Of a stretch of DNA of 33,749 nt, positions 7,394 to 15,800 are shown piece by piece. Position 1 is the stretch's first letter. Every line of letters begins with the position of its first letter. Under the pieces are notes generated by a model that saw only the letters and a list, made by a program, of their open reading frames with translations, did no database searches and had not been told where the DNA came from. Origin of the DNA: PALSA-555 sp035468285 (GTDB lineage: Bacteria > Actinomycetota > Acidimicrobiia > IMCC26256 > PALSA-555). The stretch spans positions 1 through 33,749 of the forward strand of contig DATISY010000027.1 of the NCBI GenBank assembly GCA_035468285.1. Direction: 5' to 3'. A program made the translations under genes and the position numbers.

Positions 7394-8590
7394 TCAGGCG
7401 AGGGACTTGGCGGCGGCGCGGAGCTCGTCGGCCTGCTCGGTGCGCTCCCAGCTGAACGTGGGCTCGGGTCGTCCGAAGTGCCCGTACGCCGCGGTGCGAC
7501 GGAAGATGGGTCGGCGCAGGTTCAGGTTCTCGATGATCGCCGCGGGGCGCAGGTCGAAGAAGTCGTGGACGAGGCCGCCGAGCTTGGCCGGGTCGATCTC
7601 GGAGGTCCCGAACGTCTCGACCATGACCGAGACGGGACGGGCGACACCGATCGCGTACGCCACCTGGACCTCGCAACGGCGGGCGATGCCGGCGGCCACG
7701 ATGTTCTTGGCCGCGTGCCGCACCGCGTACGCCGCGGAGCGGTCCACCTTGGTCGGGTCCTTGCCGCTGAACGCGCCGCCGCCGTGGCGGGCCATGCCGC
7801 CGTACGTGTCGACGATGATCTTGCGGCCCGTCAGGCCGCAGTCGGCGTGGGGGCCACCGAGCTCGAAGTTGCCCGTCGGGTTGCACAGGACGTCGAAGTC
7901 GTCCTGGGCGAACTGCGCGGGGAGCAGCGGGCGGATGACGTGCTCGAGGAGGTCGGGTTTGAGCATGGTGTCGATGTCGACCCCAGGGCCGGTCTGGGTG
8001 GAGATGAGCACGCAGGACAGCCGCTTGGGGTGGCCGTCCTCGTACTCGATCGTGACCTGGGTCTTGCCGTCGGGTCGCAGGTACGGGAGGACACCGGACT
8101 TGCGGACCTCGGCGAGGCGGTGCGCGAGACGGTGCGCGAGCCAGATCGGCATCGGCATGAGGTCGTCGGTGTCGTCGCAGGCGTACCCGAACATCATCCC
8201 CTGGTCGCCGGCGCCGATCTCGTCGTAGAGCTCGCCGTCGCCGGCGCGCTGCTCGGCGGCCTTGTCGACGCCCATCGCGATGTCGGGTGACTGCTCGTCG
8301 ATGCTGGTGATGACCCCGCAGGTGTTGCCGTCGAACCCGTAGGACTCGCGGTCGTAGCCGATGCTGCGGACGGTGTCGCGCACGACGCGGGGGATGTCGA
8401 TGTAGGCGTTGGTGCTGATCTCGCCAGCGACGACGACGAGGCCGGTGGTGGCCATGCTCTCGCACGCGACACGGCTCGTGGGGTCTTCCTCGAAGATGGC
8501 GTCGAGGACCGAGTCGCTGATCTGGTCGCACATCTTGTCGGGGTGGCCCTCCGTCACGGACTCGGAGGTGAAGGTGAAGCGGTCGGTCAC
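7394..8590 (-). CDS. metK: S-adenosylmethionine synthetase
   Basis: Makes S-adenosylmethionine from ATP and methionine. The 398 residues are the normal length and show ESVTEGHPDK at the N-terminus, GAGDQGMMFGYA (ATP site), the P-loop-like GGGAFSGKDPTKVDRSAAY and YAIGVARPVS. The GTG start at 8590 overlaps the coaBC stop (GTGA) and has GAGAGGA four bases upstream. No SAM riboswitch precedes it; it is simply embedded in the coaBC-metK-priA run. The product serves rsmB and other methyltransferases. Confidence 0.98.
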   Translation of the reverse strand: MTDRFTFTSESVTEGHPDKMCDQISDSVLDAIFEEDPTSRVACESMATTGLVVVAGEISTNAYIDIPRVVRDTVRSIGYDRESYGFDGNTCGVITSIDEQSPDIAMGVDKAAEQRAGDGELYDEIGAGDQGMMFGYACDDTDDLMPMPIWLAHRLAHRLAEVRKSGVLPYLRPDGKTQVTIEYEDGHPKRLSCVLISTQTGPGVDIDTMLKPDLLEHVIRPLLPAQFAQDDFDVLCNPTGNFELGGPHADCGLTGRKIIVDTYGGMARHGGGAFSGKDPTKVDRSAAYAVRHAAKNIVAAGIARRCEVQVAYAIGVARPVSVMVETFGTSEIDPAKLGGLVHDFFDLRPAAIIENLNLRRPIFRRTAAYGHFGRPEPTFSWERTEQADELRAAAKSLA

Positions 8591-9825
8591 GGATTCCTCT
8601 CTTGGGTTCCTGGCAGGTGGAGCCGGTCACGGACCCGGTCCCAGATCATCGTCGCGAGCGCGGTCTTCGGGAGCAACGGGAGCTCCTCGGTGGTGCCGTC
8701 CGAGTTCACCAGGGTGACCCGGTTCGTGTCGACTTCGAAGCCCGCGTCGGGGGTGGACACGTCGTTGCCGACGACGAGGTCGAGGTGCTTCGCGGCGAGT
8801 TTCTCGGTGGCGTGCTCCGCGACGCGGCTGGTCTCGGCGGCGAAGCCGACGAGGAACTGGTCGTGCTTGCGGTCGCCGAGGGTGGCGAGGATGTCGGGGG
8901 TGGGCTCGAGGAGCAGCTCGGGGACGCCGTCGCGCTTCTTGAGCTTCTCGGTCTCGGCGGCCTTGGGGCGGAAGTCGGCGACGGCGGCGGCCATGACCAC
9001 GACGGCGACGTCGTCGTAGCGGGCGAAGACGGTGTCGGCCATCTCCTCGGCGGTCTCCACGCGCACAACGTCGATGCCCGGCGCGGCGGGCCGGTTGGTG
9101 GTGGTGACGAGGGTGACGTGCGCGCCCCGGTGGGCCGCGGTGTCGGCGAGGGCGTGGCCCATCTTCCCCGACGAGCGGTTCCCGACGAAGCGGACCGGGT
9201 CGATGGCCTCGCGGGTGCCGCCGGCGGTGACGAGGACGCGCAGGCCGGTGAGGTCCTGGTGCGCGGCGAGGACCGCGGCGGCGGCGTCGACGATGGCGGC
9301 AGGGTCGGCGAGGCGCCCGGGGCCGTGGTCACCGCCGGCGAGGTGCCCGGCGTCGGGTCCGACGACGTGCACCCCCCGCGCGCGGAGGATCTCGAGGTTG
9401 GCGCGGACCGCGGGGTGATCCCACATCTCGGTGTGCATCGCGGGGGCGACGAGCACCGGGGCGCGGGTGGCGAGCAGCGTCGCGGTGAGGAGGTCGTCGG
9501 CGATGCCGGCGGCGTACTTCGCGAGGAGGGTGGCGGTCGCGGGGGCGACGACGATGAGGTCGGCGCGTCGGCCGAGACGGGTGTGCGGGATCGGGTCGGG
9601 CCCGTCGAAGAGCTGGGTGCGGGCCGGCTCCGACGCGAGCGCGGAGAACGTCAGGGGCCCGACGAAGCGGTGCGCGTCGGCGGTGAGGACCGGGGCGACG
9701 TGCGCGTCGGCGTCGACGAGCTGCCGGCAGACGTCGACCGCCTTGTAGGCAGCGATGCCGGCGCTGATCCCGAGGACGACGACGGAGCCGCGCAGCGCGG
9801 CGCGGGGGTCAGCGGGTGGGGTCAT
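8587..9825 (-). CDS. coaBC: Phosphopantothenoylcysteine decarboxylase / phosphopantothenate-cysteine ligase
   Basis: Bifunctional coenzyme A synthesis enzyme of 412 residues. The N-terminal CoaC flavoprotein half has GISAGIAAYKAVDV, HTRLGRRADLIVVAPATA and PAMHTEMW. The C-terminal CoaB ligase half begins near LRVLVTAGGTREAIDPVRF and has GNRSSGKMG (the Asn that binds the acyl intermediate) and EKLKKRDG. In the decarboxylase clamp, the position I align with the E. coli active-site Cys is Gly in LAGGDHGPGRL; this is by eye. The ATG at 9825 lies 27 bases after rpoZ. The stop overlaps metK. Confidence 0.96.
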   Translation of the reverse strand: MTPPADPRAALRGSVVVLGISAGIAAYKAVDVCRQLVDADAHVAPVLTADAHRFVGPLTFSALASEPARTQLFDGPDPIPHTRLGRRADLIVVAPATATLLAKYAAGIADDLLTATLLATRAPVLVAPAMHTEMWDHPAVRANLEILRARGVHVVGPDAGHLAGGDHGPGRLADPAAIVDAAAAVLAAHQDLTGLRVLVTAGGTREAIDPVRFVGNRSSGKMGHALADTAAHRGAHVTLVTTTNRPAAPGIDVVRVETAEEMADTVFARYDDVAVVVMAAAVADFRPKAAETEKLKKRDGVPELLLEPTPDILATLGDRKHDQFLVGFAAETSRVAEHATEKLAAKHLDLVVGNDVSTPDAGFEVDTNRVTLVNSDGTTEELPLLPKTALATMIWDRVRDRLHLPGTQERNP

Positions 9826-9852
9826 GACGGGGCGCCGACCGTGGCGCGGCGG

Positions 9853-10161
9853 CTACTCGCTGGTGGGCTCGGCGGCGCCGGCGTCGGCCGGGGCGGCTTC
9901 GCCTTCGGGCTCGTCGGGCAGCGGGACGGCCTGGATCTTGCCGGCCTCGATCTCCTCCATGGAGATCGTGAGGGGCTTGCGAGACACCGAGGTGACCTGG
10001 GGCGGGACGATCTTGCCGAGGCCCTCGCCGAGCTGGTTGTAGTAGTCGTTGATCTCCCGGGCCCGTTTGGCGGCCAGGGTCACGAGGGTGAACTTCGAGC
10101 CCACTTCGTCGAGGAGATGCTCCATGCGGGGCTCCATGAGCGAGGCTCGACGTTCGGGCAT
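9853..10161 (-). CDS. rpoZ: RNA polymerase omega subunit
   Basis: Helps assemble the beta' subunit of RNA polymerase. The 102-residue protein has the omega core VGSKFTLVTLAAKRAREIND (20-39), QLGEGLGK and KPLTISMEEIEAGKI, and ends in an acidic tail of about 25 residues. The ATG at 10161 has TAGGAG nine bases upstream. The 125-base gap after gmk holds a hairpin and leaves room for a separate promoter (TAGCAT near 10218 is a weak -10 candidate), so rpoZ may also be transcribed independently of gmk. Confidence 0.93.
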   Translation of the reverse strand: MPERRASLMEPRMEHLLDEVGSKFTLVTLAAKRAREINDYYNQLGEGLGKIVPPQVTSVSRKPLTISMEEIEAGKIQAVPLPDEPEGEAAPADAGAAEPTSE

Positions 10162-10262
10162 GCGGATCGACTCCTACCGAGAAGGTGCGCCGGGGGCTCG
10201 GCGGCAGCCCTTCATGCTAGCCGAGGGCGGGGGATCTCCGGGACGGGCGCGCGGGATGGGAG

Positions 10263-10279
10263 CGTGGCGTCTCGCCACG
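10263..10279 (-). terminator. Stem-loop just after gmk
   Basis: CGTGGCG-AGA-CGCCACG is a perfect 7-bp stem with a 3-base loop, starting 7 bases after the gmk stop. No U-run follows, so it is at best a U-less terminator, a processing site or a 3'-end protector. Confidence 0.4.
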
Positions 10280-10286
10280 ACGGGGC

Positions 10287-10850
10287 TCAGGCGGGGTGGC
10301 GGCGGGCGGCGAGGAGGTCGAGGATCGTGGTCACCGCGTGATCGACGTCGTCGTTGACGACGACCGCGTCGAACTGGTCGGCGAGGCGCTCCTCGGCGTC
10401 GGCGCGGTCGAGGCGCCGTTCGAGGGAGACGGGGTCGTCGGCGGCGCCCCGGTCGAGGAGCCGCTGGCGTTGCACCGCCCGCGAGGGTGCCTTGACGAAC
10501 ACGATGAACGCCTCGGGATGCTGCGCGCGGACCGCGAGGGCGCCCTGGACGTCGACTTCGACGAGGACGTCGTCGCCGGCGGCGAGGTGCTCCTCGATGG
10601 GGGCACGGGGCGTGCCTTTGAGGTCGCCGTAAACCTCGAACCACTCGAGGAACCCGCCGGCGTCGCGGAGAGTCGTGAACTCCTCGGTGGAGAGGTAGTG
10701 GTAGTCGCGGCCGTCGACCTCGTCGGGGCGGCGGGCCCGGTCCGTGGCCGAGACGGAGAACCACAGCGACGGGTCGCGACGCAGCAGCTCGCGGTAGATG
10801 CTGGTCTTCCCGGCGCCCGACGCGCCCGTGAGGACGAGGAGGACGCTCAG
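10287..10850 (-). CDS. gmk: Guanylate kinase (apparent CTG start)
   Basis: Phosphorylates GMP and dGMP. From CTG at 10850 the protein has 187 residues: LSVLLVLTG, then the P-loop GASGAGKT (9-16), the GMP-binding region RRPDEVDGRDYHYLSTEEF, FLEWFEVYGDLKGTPRAPIEEHLAAGDD, the Walker-B-like VEVDVQGA, and the lid QRQRLLDRGA...ERRLDRADAEE. No ATG, GTG or TTG is in frame in the 60-odd codons before the P-loop, and that upstream stretch is the shadow of mihF. CTG at 10850 overlaps the mihF stop as CTGA, matching the GTGA/ATGA style of the region. Coupling to mihF would explain initiation at such a weak codon. Function is secure; the start is inferred. Confidence 0.93.
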   Translation of the reverse strand: MSVLLVLTGASGAGKTSIYRELLRRDPSLWFSVSATDRARRPDEVDGRDYHYLSTEEFTTLRDAGGFLEWFEVYGDLKGTPRAPIEEHLAAGDDVLVEVDVQGALAVRAQHPEAFIVFVKAPSRAVQRQRLLDRGAADDPVSLERRLDRADAEERLADQFDAVVVNDDVDHAVTTILDLLAARRHPA

Positions 10851-11170
10851 GAGACGCGGGCGAAGTGGTTGAGGAGCTTGCGTTTCTGATTCGGGCCGAG
10901 GCCGCGCAGGCGGCGGCTCTCGCTGATGTCGAGCTCCTGCATGAGCCGCCGGGCTTTGACCTTGCCGGTGTGTGGCATCGCTTCGAGCATGCTGACCACT
11001 TTGAGCTTGCCGAGCACGTCGTCTCGCTCGCTGCGTTGGAACAGCTCGGCGAGGGAGAGTCGCTCCGTCTTCAGCTCCTCCTTCACGGCGGCGCGTTGGC
11101 GTCGGGCGGCCGCGGCCTTCTCGAGCGCAGCGCGTCGCTGGTCGGGGCTGAGGGCAGGCGGAAGCGACAT
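10847..11170 (-). CDS. mihF: Actinobacterial integration host factor MihF
   Basis: A small basic nucleoid protein unrelated to the HU-type IHF, known from mycobacteria and Streptomyces, where it bends and compacts DNA. From the ATG at 11170 (GGAG seven bases upstream) it has 107 residues, the normal length. A basic alpha-helical N-terminal part with LSPDQRRAALEKAAAARRQR precedes the helix-two-turn-helix core containing LEAMPHTGKVKARRLMQEL (62-80) and RRLRGLGPNQKRKLLNHF (86-103). Its position directly before gmk is conserved in actinobacteria and is one of the best taxonomic clues in the window. Confidence 0.95.
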   Translation of the reverse strand: MSLPPALSPDQRRAALEKAAAARRQRAAVKEELKTERLSLAELFQRSERDDVLGKLKVVSMLEAMPHTGKVKARRLMQELDISESRRLRGLGPNQKRKLLNHFARVS

Positions 11171-11235
11171 CGGCGATCTCCAGCGGTCGGCTCGGCTGCC
11201 GGGAGCATACCCATCGGGTCCGGCGGCGTCTCCGG

Positions 11236-11937
11236 TCACTGCAGCGCCGCCGCGGCCTCGTGTGTGACGCGCGCCGCGGCGGCTTCGGGGTCGGGCGCGG
11301 CGGTGACGGCCCGGCCGAGGAGCAGCCAGGCGGCACCGTTGCGGAGCGCGTCGGCGGGTGTCGCGACGCGCGCTTGGTCGTTGGTGTCACTGTCCGTGAG
11401 GCGGATGCCGGGGACCATGGGGGCGAGGTCGAGCGCGCGGGCGGCGGCGGCTTCCGCGGCGGCGCAGACGACGCCGTCGCAGCCTGCGTCGTGGGCGATC
11501 TGGAGGCGTTCGCCGACGAGGGTGGCGTCGGGCTCGCTGGTGAGGACGGTCACCGCGAGCGCGACGGGAGGCTCGTGGCCGCGGTCGCGTGCACCCTCCG
11601 TGAGGCCGGCGATGCCGGCCCGGAGCATGGGGACGCCGCCGACGGCGTGGAAGTTGAGGAACTCGACGCCGTGGCGGCCGATGGCCCGGGCGGCCCGTTC
11701 GACGGTGGTGGGGATGTCGTAGAGCTTGAGGTCGGCGAAGACCCCGAAGCCGTCGTCGTGGAGGGCGTCGAAGGCGCCGGGTCCGGCGGCGGCGTAGAGC
11801 TCGTAGCCGATCTTGACGGTCCCGAACCAGGGGGCGAGGCGCCGGGCGAGGGCCCGGGCCGCGGGGAGCGAGTCGAGGTCGAGGACGAGGACAAGGCGGT
11901 CTCGGGGGTCGGGGGTCGGGGCGGGCGCGGCGCTCAT
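11236..11937 (-). CDS. pyrF: Orotidine 5'-phosphate decarboxylase (short, E. coli-like type)
   Basis: Last step of UMP synthesis. The 233-residue protein has LVLDLDSL, K42 in VKIGYELY and the catalytic D-x-K-x-x-D in DLKLYDIPTTV (D69, K71, D74), with the phosphate loop VPGIRL and LLLGRAVT at the end. This is the short, group 1 form; mycobacteria and Streptomyces generally carry a longer group 2 enzyme. The ATG at 11937 overlaps the pyrD stop as ATGA. A 65-base gap then separates the pyr genes from mihF. Confidence 0.96.
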   Translation of the reverse strand: MSAAPAPTPDPRDRLVLVLDLDSLPAARALARRLAPWFGTVKIGYELYAAAGPGAFDALHDDGFGVFADLKLYDIPTTVERAARAIGRHGVEFLNFHAVGGVPMLRAGIAGLTEGARDRGHEPPVALAVTVLTSEPDATLVGERLQIAHDAGCDGVVCAAAEAAAARALDLAPMVPGIRLTDSDTNDQARVATPADALRNGAAWLLLGRAVTAAPDPEAAAARVTHEAAAALQ

Positions 11938-12869
11938 GGGCGGGCTCCTATCGAGTCGGTGAGGTCACGGATCCGGGTGACGCCGTGGCGGGTGCACCAG
12001 GTGGTGAGCTCGTCGAGGATGCGCAGCGTGGCGCGGGGTTCGGCGAACGTCGCGGTGCCGACCCCGACCGCGGTGGCGCCGGCGAGGAGCAGCTCGACGG
12101 CGTCGGTGCCGGTGGTGACGCCGCCGGTCCCGATGATCGGGGTACCGGGCCGGGCGCGCGCGACGTCGGCGACGGCGCGCAGCGCGATGGGTCGCAGGGC
12201 CGGGCCGGAGAGGCCCCCGGCTCCCGCGCCGAGCGCGGGGCGGCGCAGCTCGGCGTCGATGAGGAGCGCGCGGGCGGTGTTGACGAGCGTGAGGCCGGTC
12301 GCGCCAGCGTCGAGCGCGGCGCCGGCGATGCACACCAGGTCGGTGACGTCGGGTGAGAGCTTGGTGAACACGGGGAGGGGCGCGAGCGTGCGCACGACGG
12401 TGGACACCACGGTGGCGGTGTCGGTGCCGTCGTAGCCGAACGGGACGCCGTGCTGGGCGAGGTTGGGGCAGCTGACGTTCACCTCGACCGCGACGACCTG
12501 GTCGGCGACGTCGGCGAGGCGGGCGGCGGCGGTCGCGAAGTCCTCGACGGTGTGGCCCCAGATCGACGCGATGACACGGGCGCCGCGGGCGCGGAGCGCG
12601 GGGAGGTCATGGTCGATCCAGTGGTCGAGGCCGGGACCTTGGAGGCCGACCGAGTTGACCAGGCTGTCGCCGATGGGCACGAGCCGCGGGGGTGGGTTGC
12701 CGTCCCACGCGAACGAGGCCTGGGACTTCGCGGTGACCGCGCCGAGCCGGGCGGGGTCGCAGAGGTGGGCGACCTCGTCGCCGTGGCCGAAGGTGCCGGA
12801 CGCGGCGACGATCGGGTTGGGGAGCTCGAGGGGGCCGAGTTGGACGCGGGTGTCGAGGTCCACGGTCAC
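11934..12869 (-). CDS. pyrD: Dihydroorotate dehydrogenase, class 1B type
   Basis: Oxidises dihydroorotate to orotate. The 311-residue protein has the 1B-like N-terminal pattern ASGTFGHGDEV, NPPPRL and NSVGLQGPG, and the class 1 catalytic cysteine in NVSCPNL (C134); class 2 enzymes have Ser there and a membrane-binding extension, which is absent. FMN-site features are K48 and IIGTGGVTTG. Class 1B enzymes normally pair with PyrK, an FAD/2Fe-2S subunit that passes electrons to NAD; no pyrK is present here. The GTG at 12869 overlaps the carB stop (GTGA), and the stop overlaps pyrF. Confidence 0.95.
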   Translation of the reverse strand: MTVDLDTRVQLGPLELPNPIVAASGTFGHGDEVAHLCDPARLGAVTAKSQASFAWDGNPPPRLVPIGDSLVNSVGLQGPGLDHWIDHDLPALRARGARVIASIWGHTVEDFATAAARLADVADQVVAVEVNVSCPNLAQHGVPFGYDGTDTATVVSTVVRTLAPLPVFTKLSPDVTDLVCIAGAALDAGATGLTLVNTARALLIDAELRRPALGAGAGGLSGPALRPIALRAVADVARARPGTPIIGTGGVTTGTDAVELLLAGATAVGVGTATFAEPRATLRILDELTTWCTRHGVTRIRDLTDSIGARP

Positions 12870-15800
12870 ACCTCGAGGCGCAGCTGCGCGTCTTGGTGAT
12901 GGGCCTGGAGGGAGCGGACCTGGGCTTCGTGCGCGGCGCGCTCGGCGATCCCGGACGCGGCCGCGACCGCCGCGGCGACGGTCGTGATGCAGGCGACGCG
13001 GTGGCGGGTCGCGGCGCGACGGATGTGGTCGCCGTCGGCGCGGGGGCCGCTGCCCCGGGGGGTGTTGACGACGAGGTCGACCTTGCCCGACGAGATGAGG
13101 TCGACGGCGTCGGGGCCGGTGCCGTCACCGACCTTGGCGATCGTCGCGGCGACGCGCAACCCGGCGGCTTCGAGGGCGGCCGCGGTGCCGGCGGTGGCGA
13201 CGAGGGTGAAGCCGAGGTCGGCGAAGCGGCGCGCCGCGGGGAGCGCGGTGACCTTGTCGCGGTCGGCGAGGGAGAGGAACACGGTGCCGCTGGCGGGAAG
13301 GCGGTTCCCGGCGGCGGCTTGGCTCTTCGCGAACGCGAGGCCGAAGGACCGGTCGATGCCCATGGCCTCGCCGGTGGAGCGCATCTCGGGGCCGAGGACG
13401 GTGTCGACGTCGGGGAACCGGTCGAAGGGCAGCACGGCCTCTTTCACCGCGACGTGCCCGTAGACCCGGGCGGGGGGGACGAGCCCCGCGGCGCGCAGGT
13501 CGGCGAGGGTGTCGCCGACCATGACGCGGGCGGCGAGCTGGGCGAGGGGGACGCCGGTCGCCTTGCTGACGAACGGGACGGTGCGGCTGGCGCGTGGGTT
13601 GGCTTCGAGGACGGACACGGTGCCGTCCTTGACCGCGTACTGGACGTTGAGGAGGCCGCGCACGTCGAGGGCGGCGGCGAGGGCGCGAGTGTGGGCCTCG
13701 ATGCGGGCGATGACGTCGCCGGAGAGCGTCGCGGGGGGGATGGCGCACGCCGAGTCGCCGGAGTGGATCCCGGCCTGCTCGATGTGCTCCATGATCCCGC
13801 CGATGAGGACCTCGCCGGTGTGGTCGCGGAGCGCGTCGACGTCGACTTCGACGGCGTCTTCGAGGAACCGGTCGATCAGGGCGGGCCGCTCCGTGGAGAG
13901 GCCCCCTTCCCGTCCGAGGCTCCCCTCCCCCGCCAGCTCGGCCATGGCGCTGTCGAGCTGGTCGTCGTCGTCGACGATGCGCATCGCGCGCCCGCCGAGC
14001 ACGTACGAGGGGCGGACCAGCACCGGGTAGCCGACGGTGCGGGCGACGTCCCGGGCGGTGGCGGCGTCGCCGGCCATCCCGCCCGCGGGTTGCGGGATGC
14101 GCAGCTCGGTGCAGAGCCGGTTGAACGCCTCCCGGTCCTCGGCGCGGTCGATCGACGTCGGGCTGGTCCCGAGGATGGGGGTGTCGACGTCGGCGAGGGC
14201 CCGGGCAAGCTTGAGGGGGGTCTGGCCGCCGAGGCTGACGATGACGCCGGCGAGGGTCCCGACGCGGCGGAGCCCGTCGCACACCGCGCGGACCTCCTCG
14301 AGGCCGAGGGGCTCGAAGAACAGCCGGTCGCTGGTGTCGTAGTCAGTGGAGACGGTCTCGGGGTTGCAGTTCACCATGACGGTCTCGTAGCCCGCGGCGG
14401 AGAGCGCGAACGCGGCCTGGACGCAGCAGTAGTCGAACTCGACGCCCTGCCCGATGCGGTTGGGGCCGCTGCCGAGGATCACGACCGCGGGGCGGGTGAG
14501 AGGGGTGAGCTCGTCCTCGTCCTCGTAGGTGCCGTAGTGGTACGGCGTGTCGGCGGCGAACTCCGACGCGCACGTGTCGACGGTCTTGAACGTGACGGTG
14601 ACGCCGGCGGCGAGGCGGGCGGCCCGGACGGCCTCGGGGTCGACGTCCCAGAGGTAGGCGAGCTGGGCGTCGCTGAAGCCGAGCCGCTTCGCGGTGCGCC
14701 ACGCGCGGCGGGTCATCGTCGCGGGGCGCTCCCCGGAGAGCTCGGCGCGGGTCTGGGCGATGTGGGCCATCTGGTCGAGGAACCAGGGGTCGATGTCGGT
14801 GACCTCGTGGAGCCGCTCGACGGTGACACCGCGGCGCAGGGCGGCGTCGAGGAGGAACACCCGGTCGGGGGTCGCGGTCGCGGTCAGGCGCACCAGCTCG
14901 TCGGTGTCGACCCGGTCGGTGGCGACCTCCGCGGGGTCGGTGTTGAGGCCGGCCCGGCCGGTCTCGAGGCTGCGGAGCGCCTTCTGGAGCGACTCGGGGA
15001 AGGTGCGGCCGATCGCCATGACCTCCCCGACCGACTGCATCTGGGTGCCGAGCACCGGTGACGCGCCCGGCAGCTTCTCGAACGCCCACCGGGGCACCTT
15101 GGTGACGACGTAGTCGATGGTCGGCTCGAACGACGCGGGGGTCTCGCCGGTGATGTCGTTCTGGATCTCGTCGAGGCGGTACCCGACGGCGAGGCAGGCG
15201 GCGATCTTGGCGATCGGGAACCCGGTCGCCTTGCTCGCCAGCGCGCTCGACCGGGACACGCGCGGGTTCATCTCGATGACGACCATCTCGCCGTTCGCGG
15301 GGTTCACGGCGAACTGGATGTTCGACCCGCCGGTGTCGACCCCGATGCGGCGGATGCAGGCGAACGCGGCGTCGCGCATCCGCTGGTACTCCAGGTCGGT
15401 GAGCGTCTGAGCTGGTGCGACGGTGATGGAGTCGCCGGTGTGGACCCCCATCGGGTCGACGTTCTCGATGGAGCACACGACGACCGCGTTGTCGGCGTGG
15501 TCGCGCATCACCTCGAGCTCGAACTCCTTCCAGCCCTTCACCGACCGTTCGATGAGGATCTCCCCGACGGGGCTCGTCGCGAGGCCGTGCTCGGCGACGG
15601 CCCGCAGCGTGTCGTCGTCGGTGGCGAAGCCGGTGCCGCCCCCCCCGAGGATGAACGAGGGTCGGATCACGACCGGGTAGCCGACGTCGCGGGCGACGGT
15701 GACGGCCTCATCGACCGAATAGGCCAGGCCGGACGCGGGGACGCTGAGGCCGATCTCTTGCATCGCGGCTTTGAAGCGCGACCGGTCCTCGGCGGTGTGG

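Noticed and set aside
8540..8620. A SAM riboswitch before metK.
   Set aside because: metK overlaps coaBC directly, so no leader exists and no aptamer motif is seen.
11171..11235. A TATGCT hexamer as an independent promoter for mihF.
   Set aside because: No recognisable -35 lies at 16-18 bases; the hexamer alone is too weak to call.
10851..11390. A long in-frame extension upstream of gmk that would make a 367-residue protein.
   Set aside because: It overlaps all of mihF and the end of pyrF in another frame and is Arg/Pro-rich with no motifs. The kinase domain begins only at 10850.
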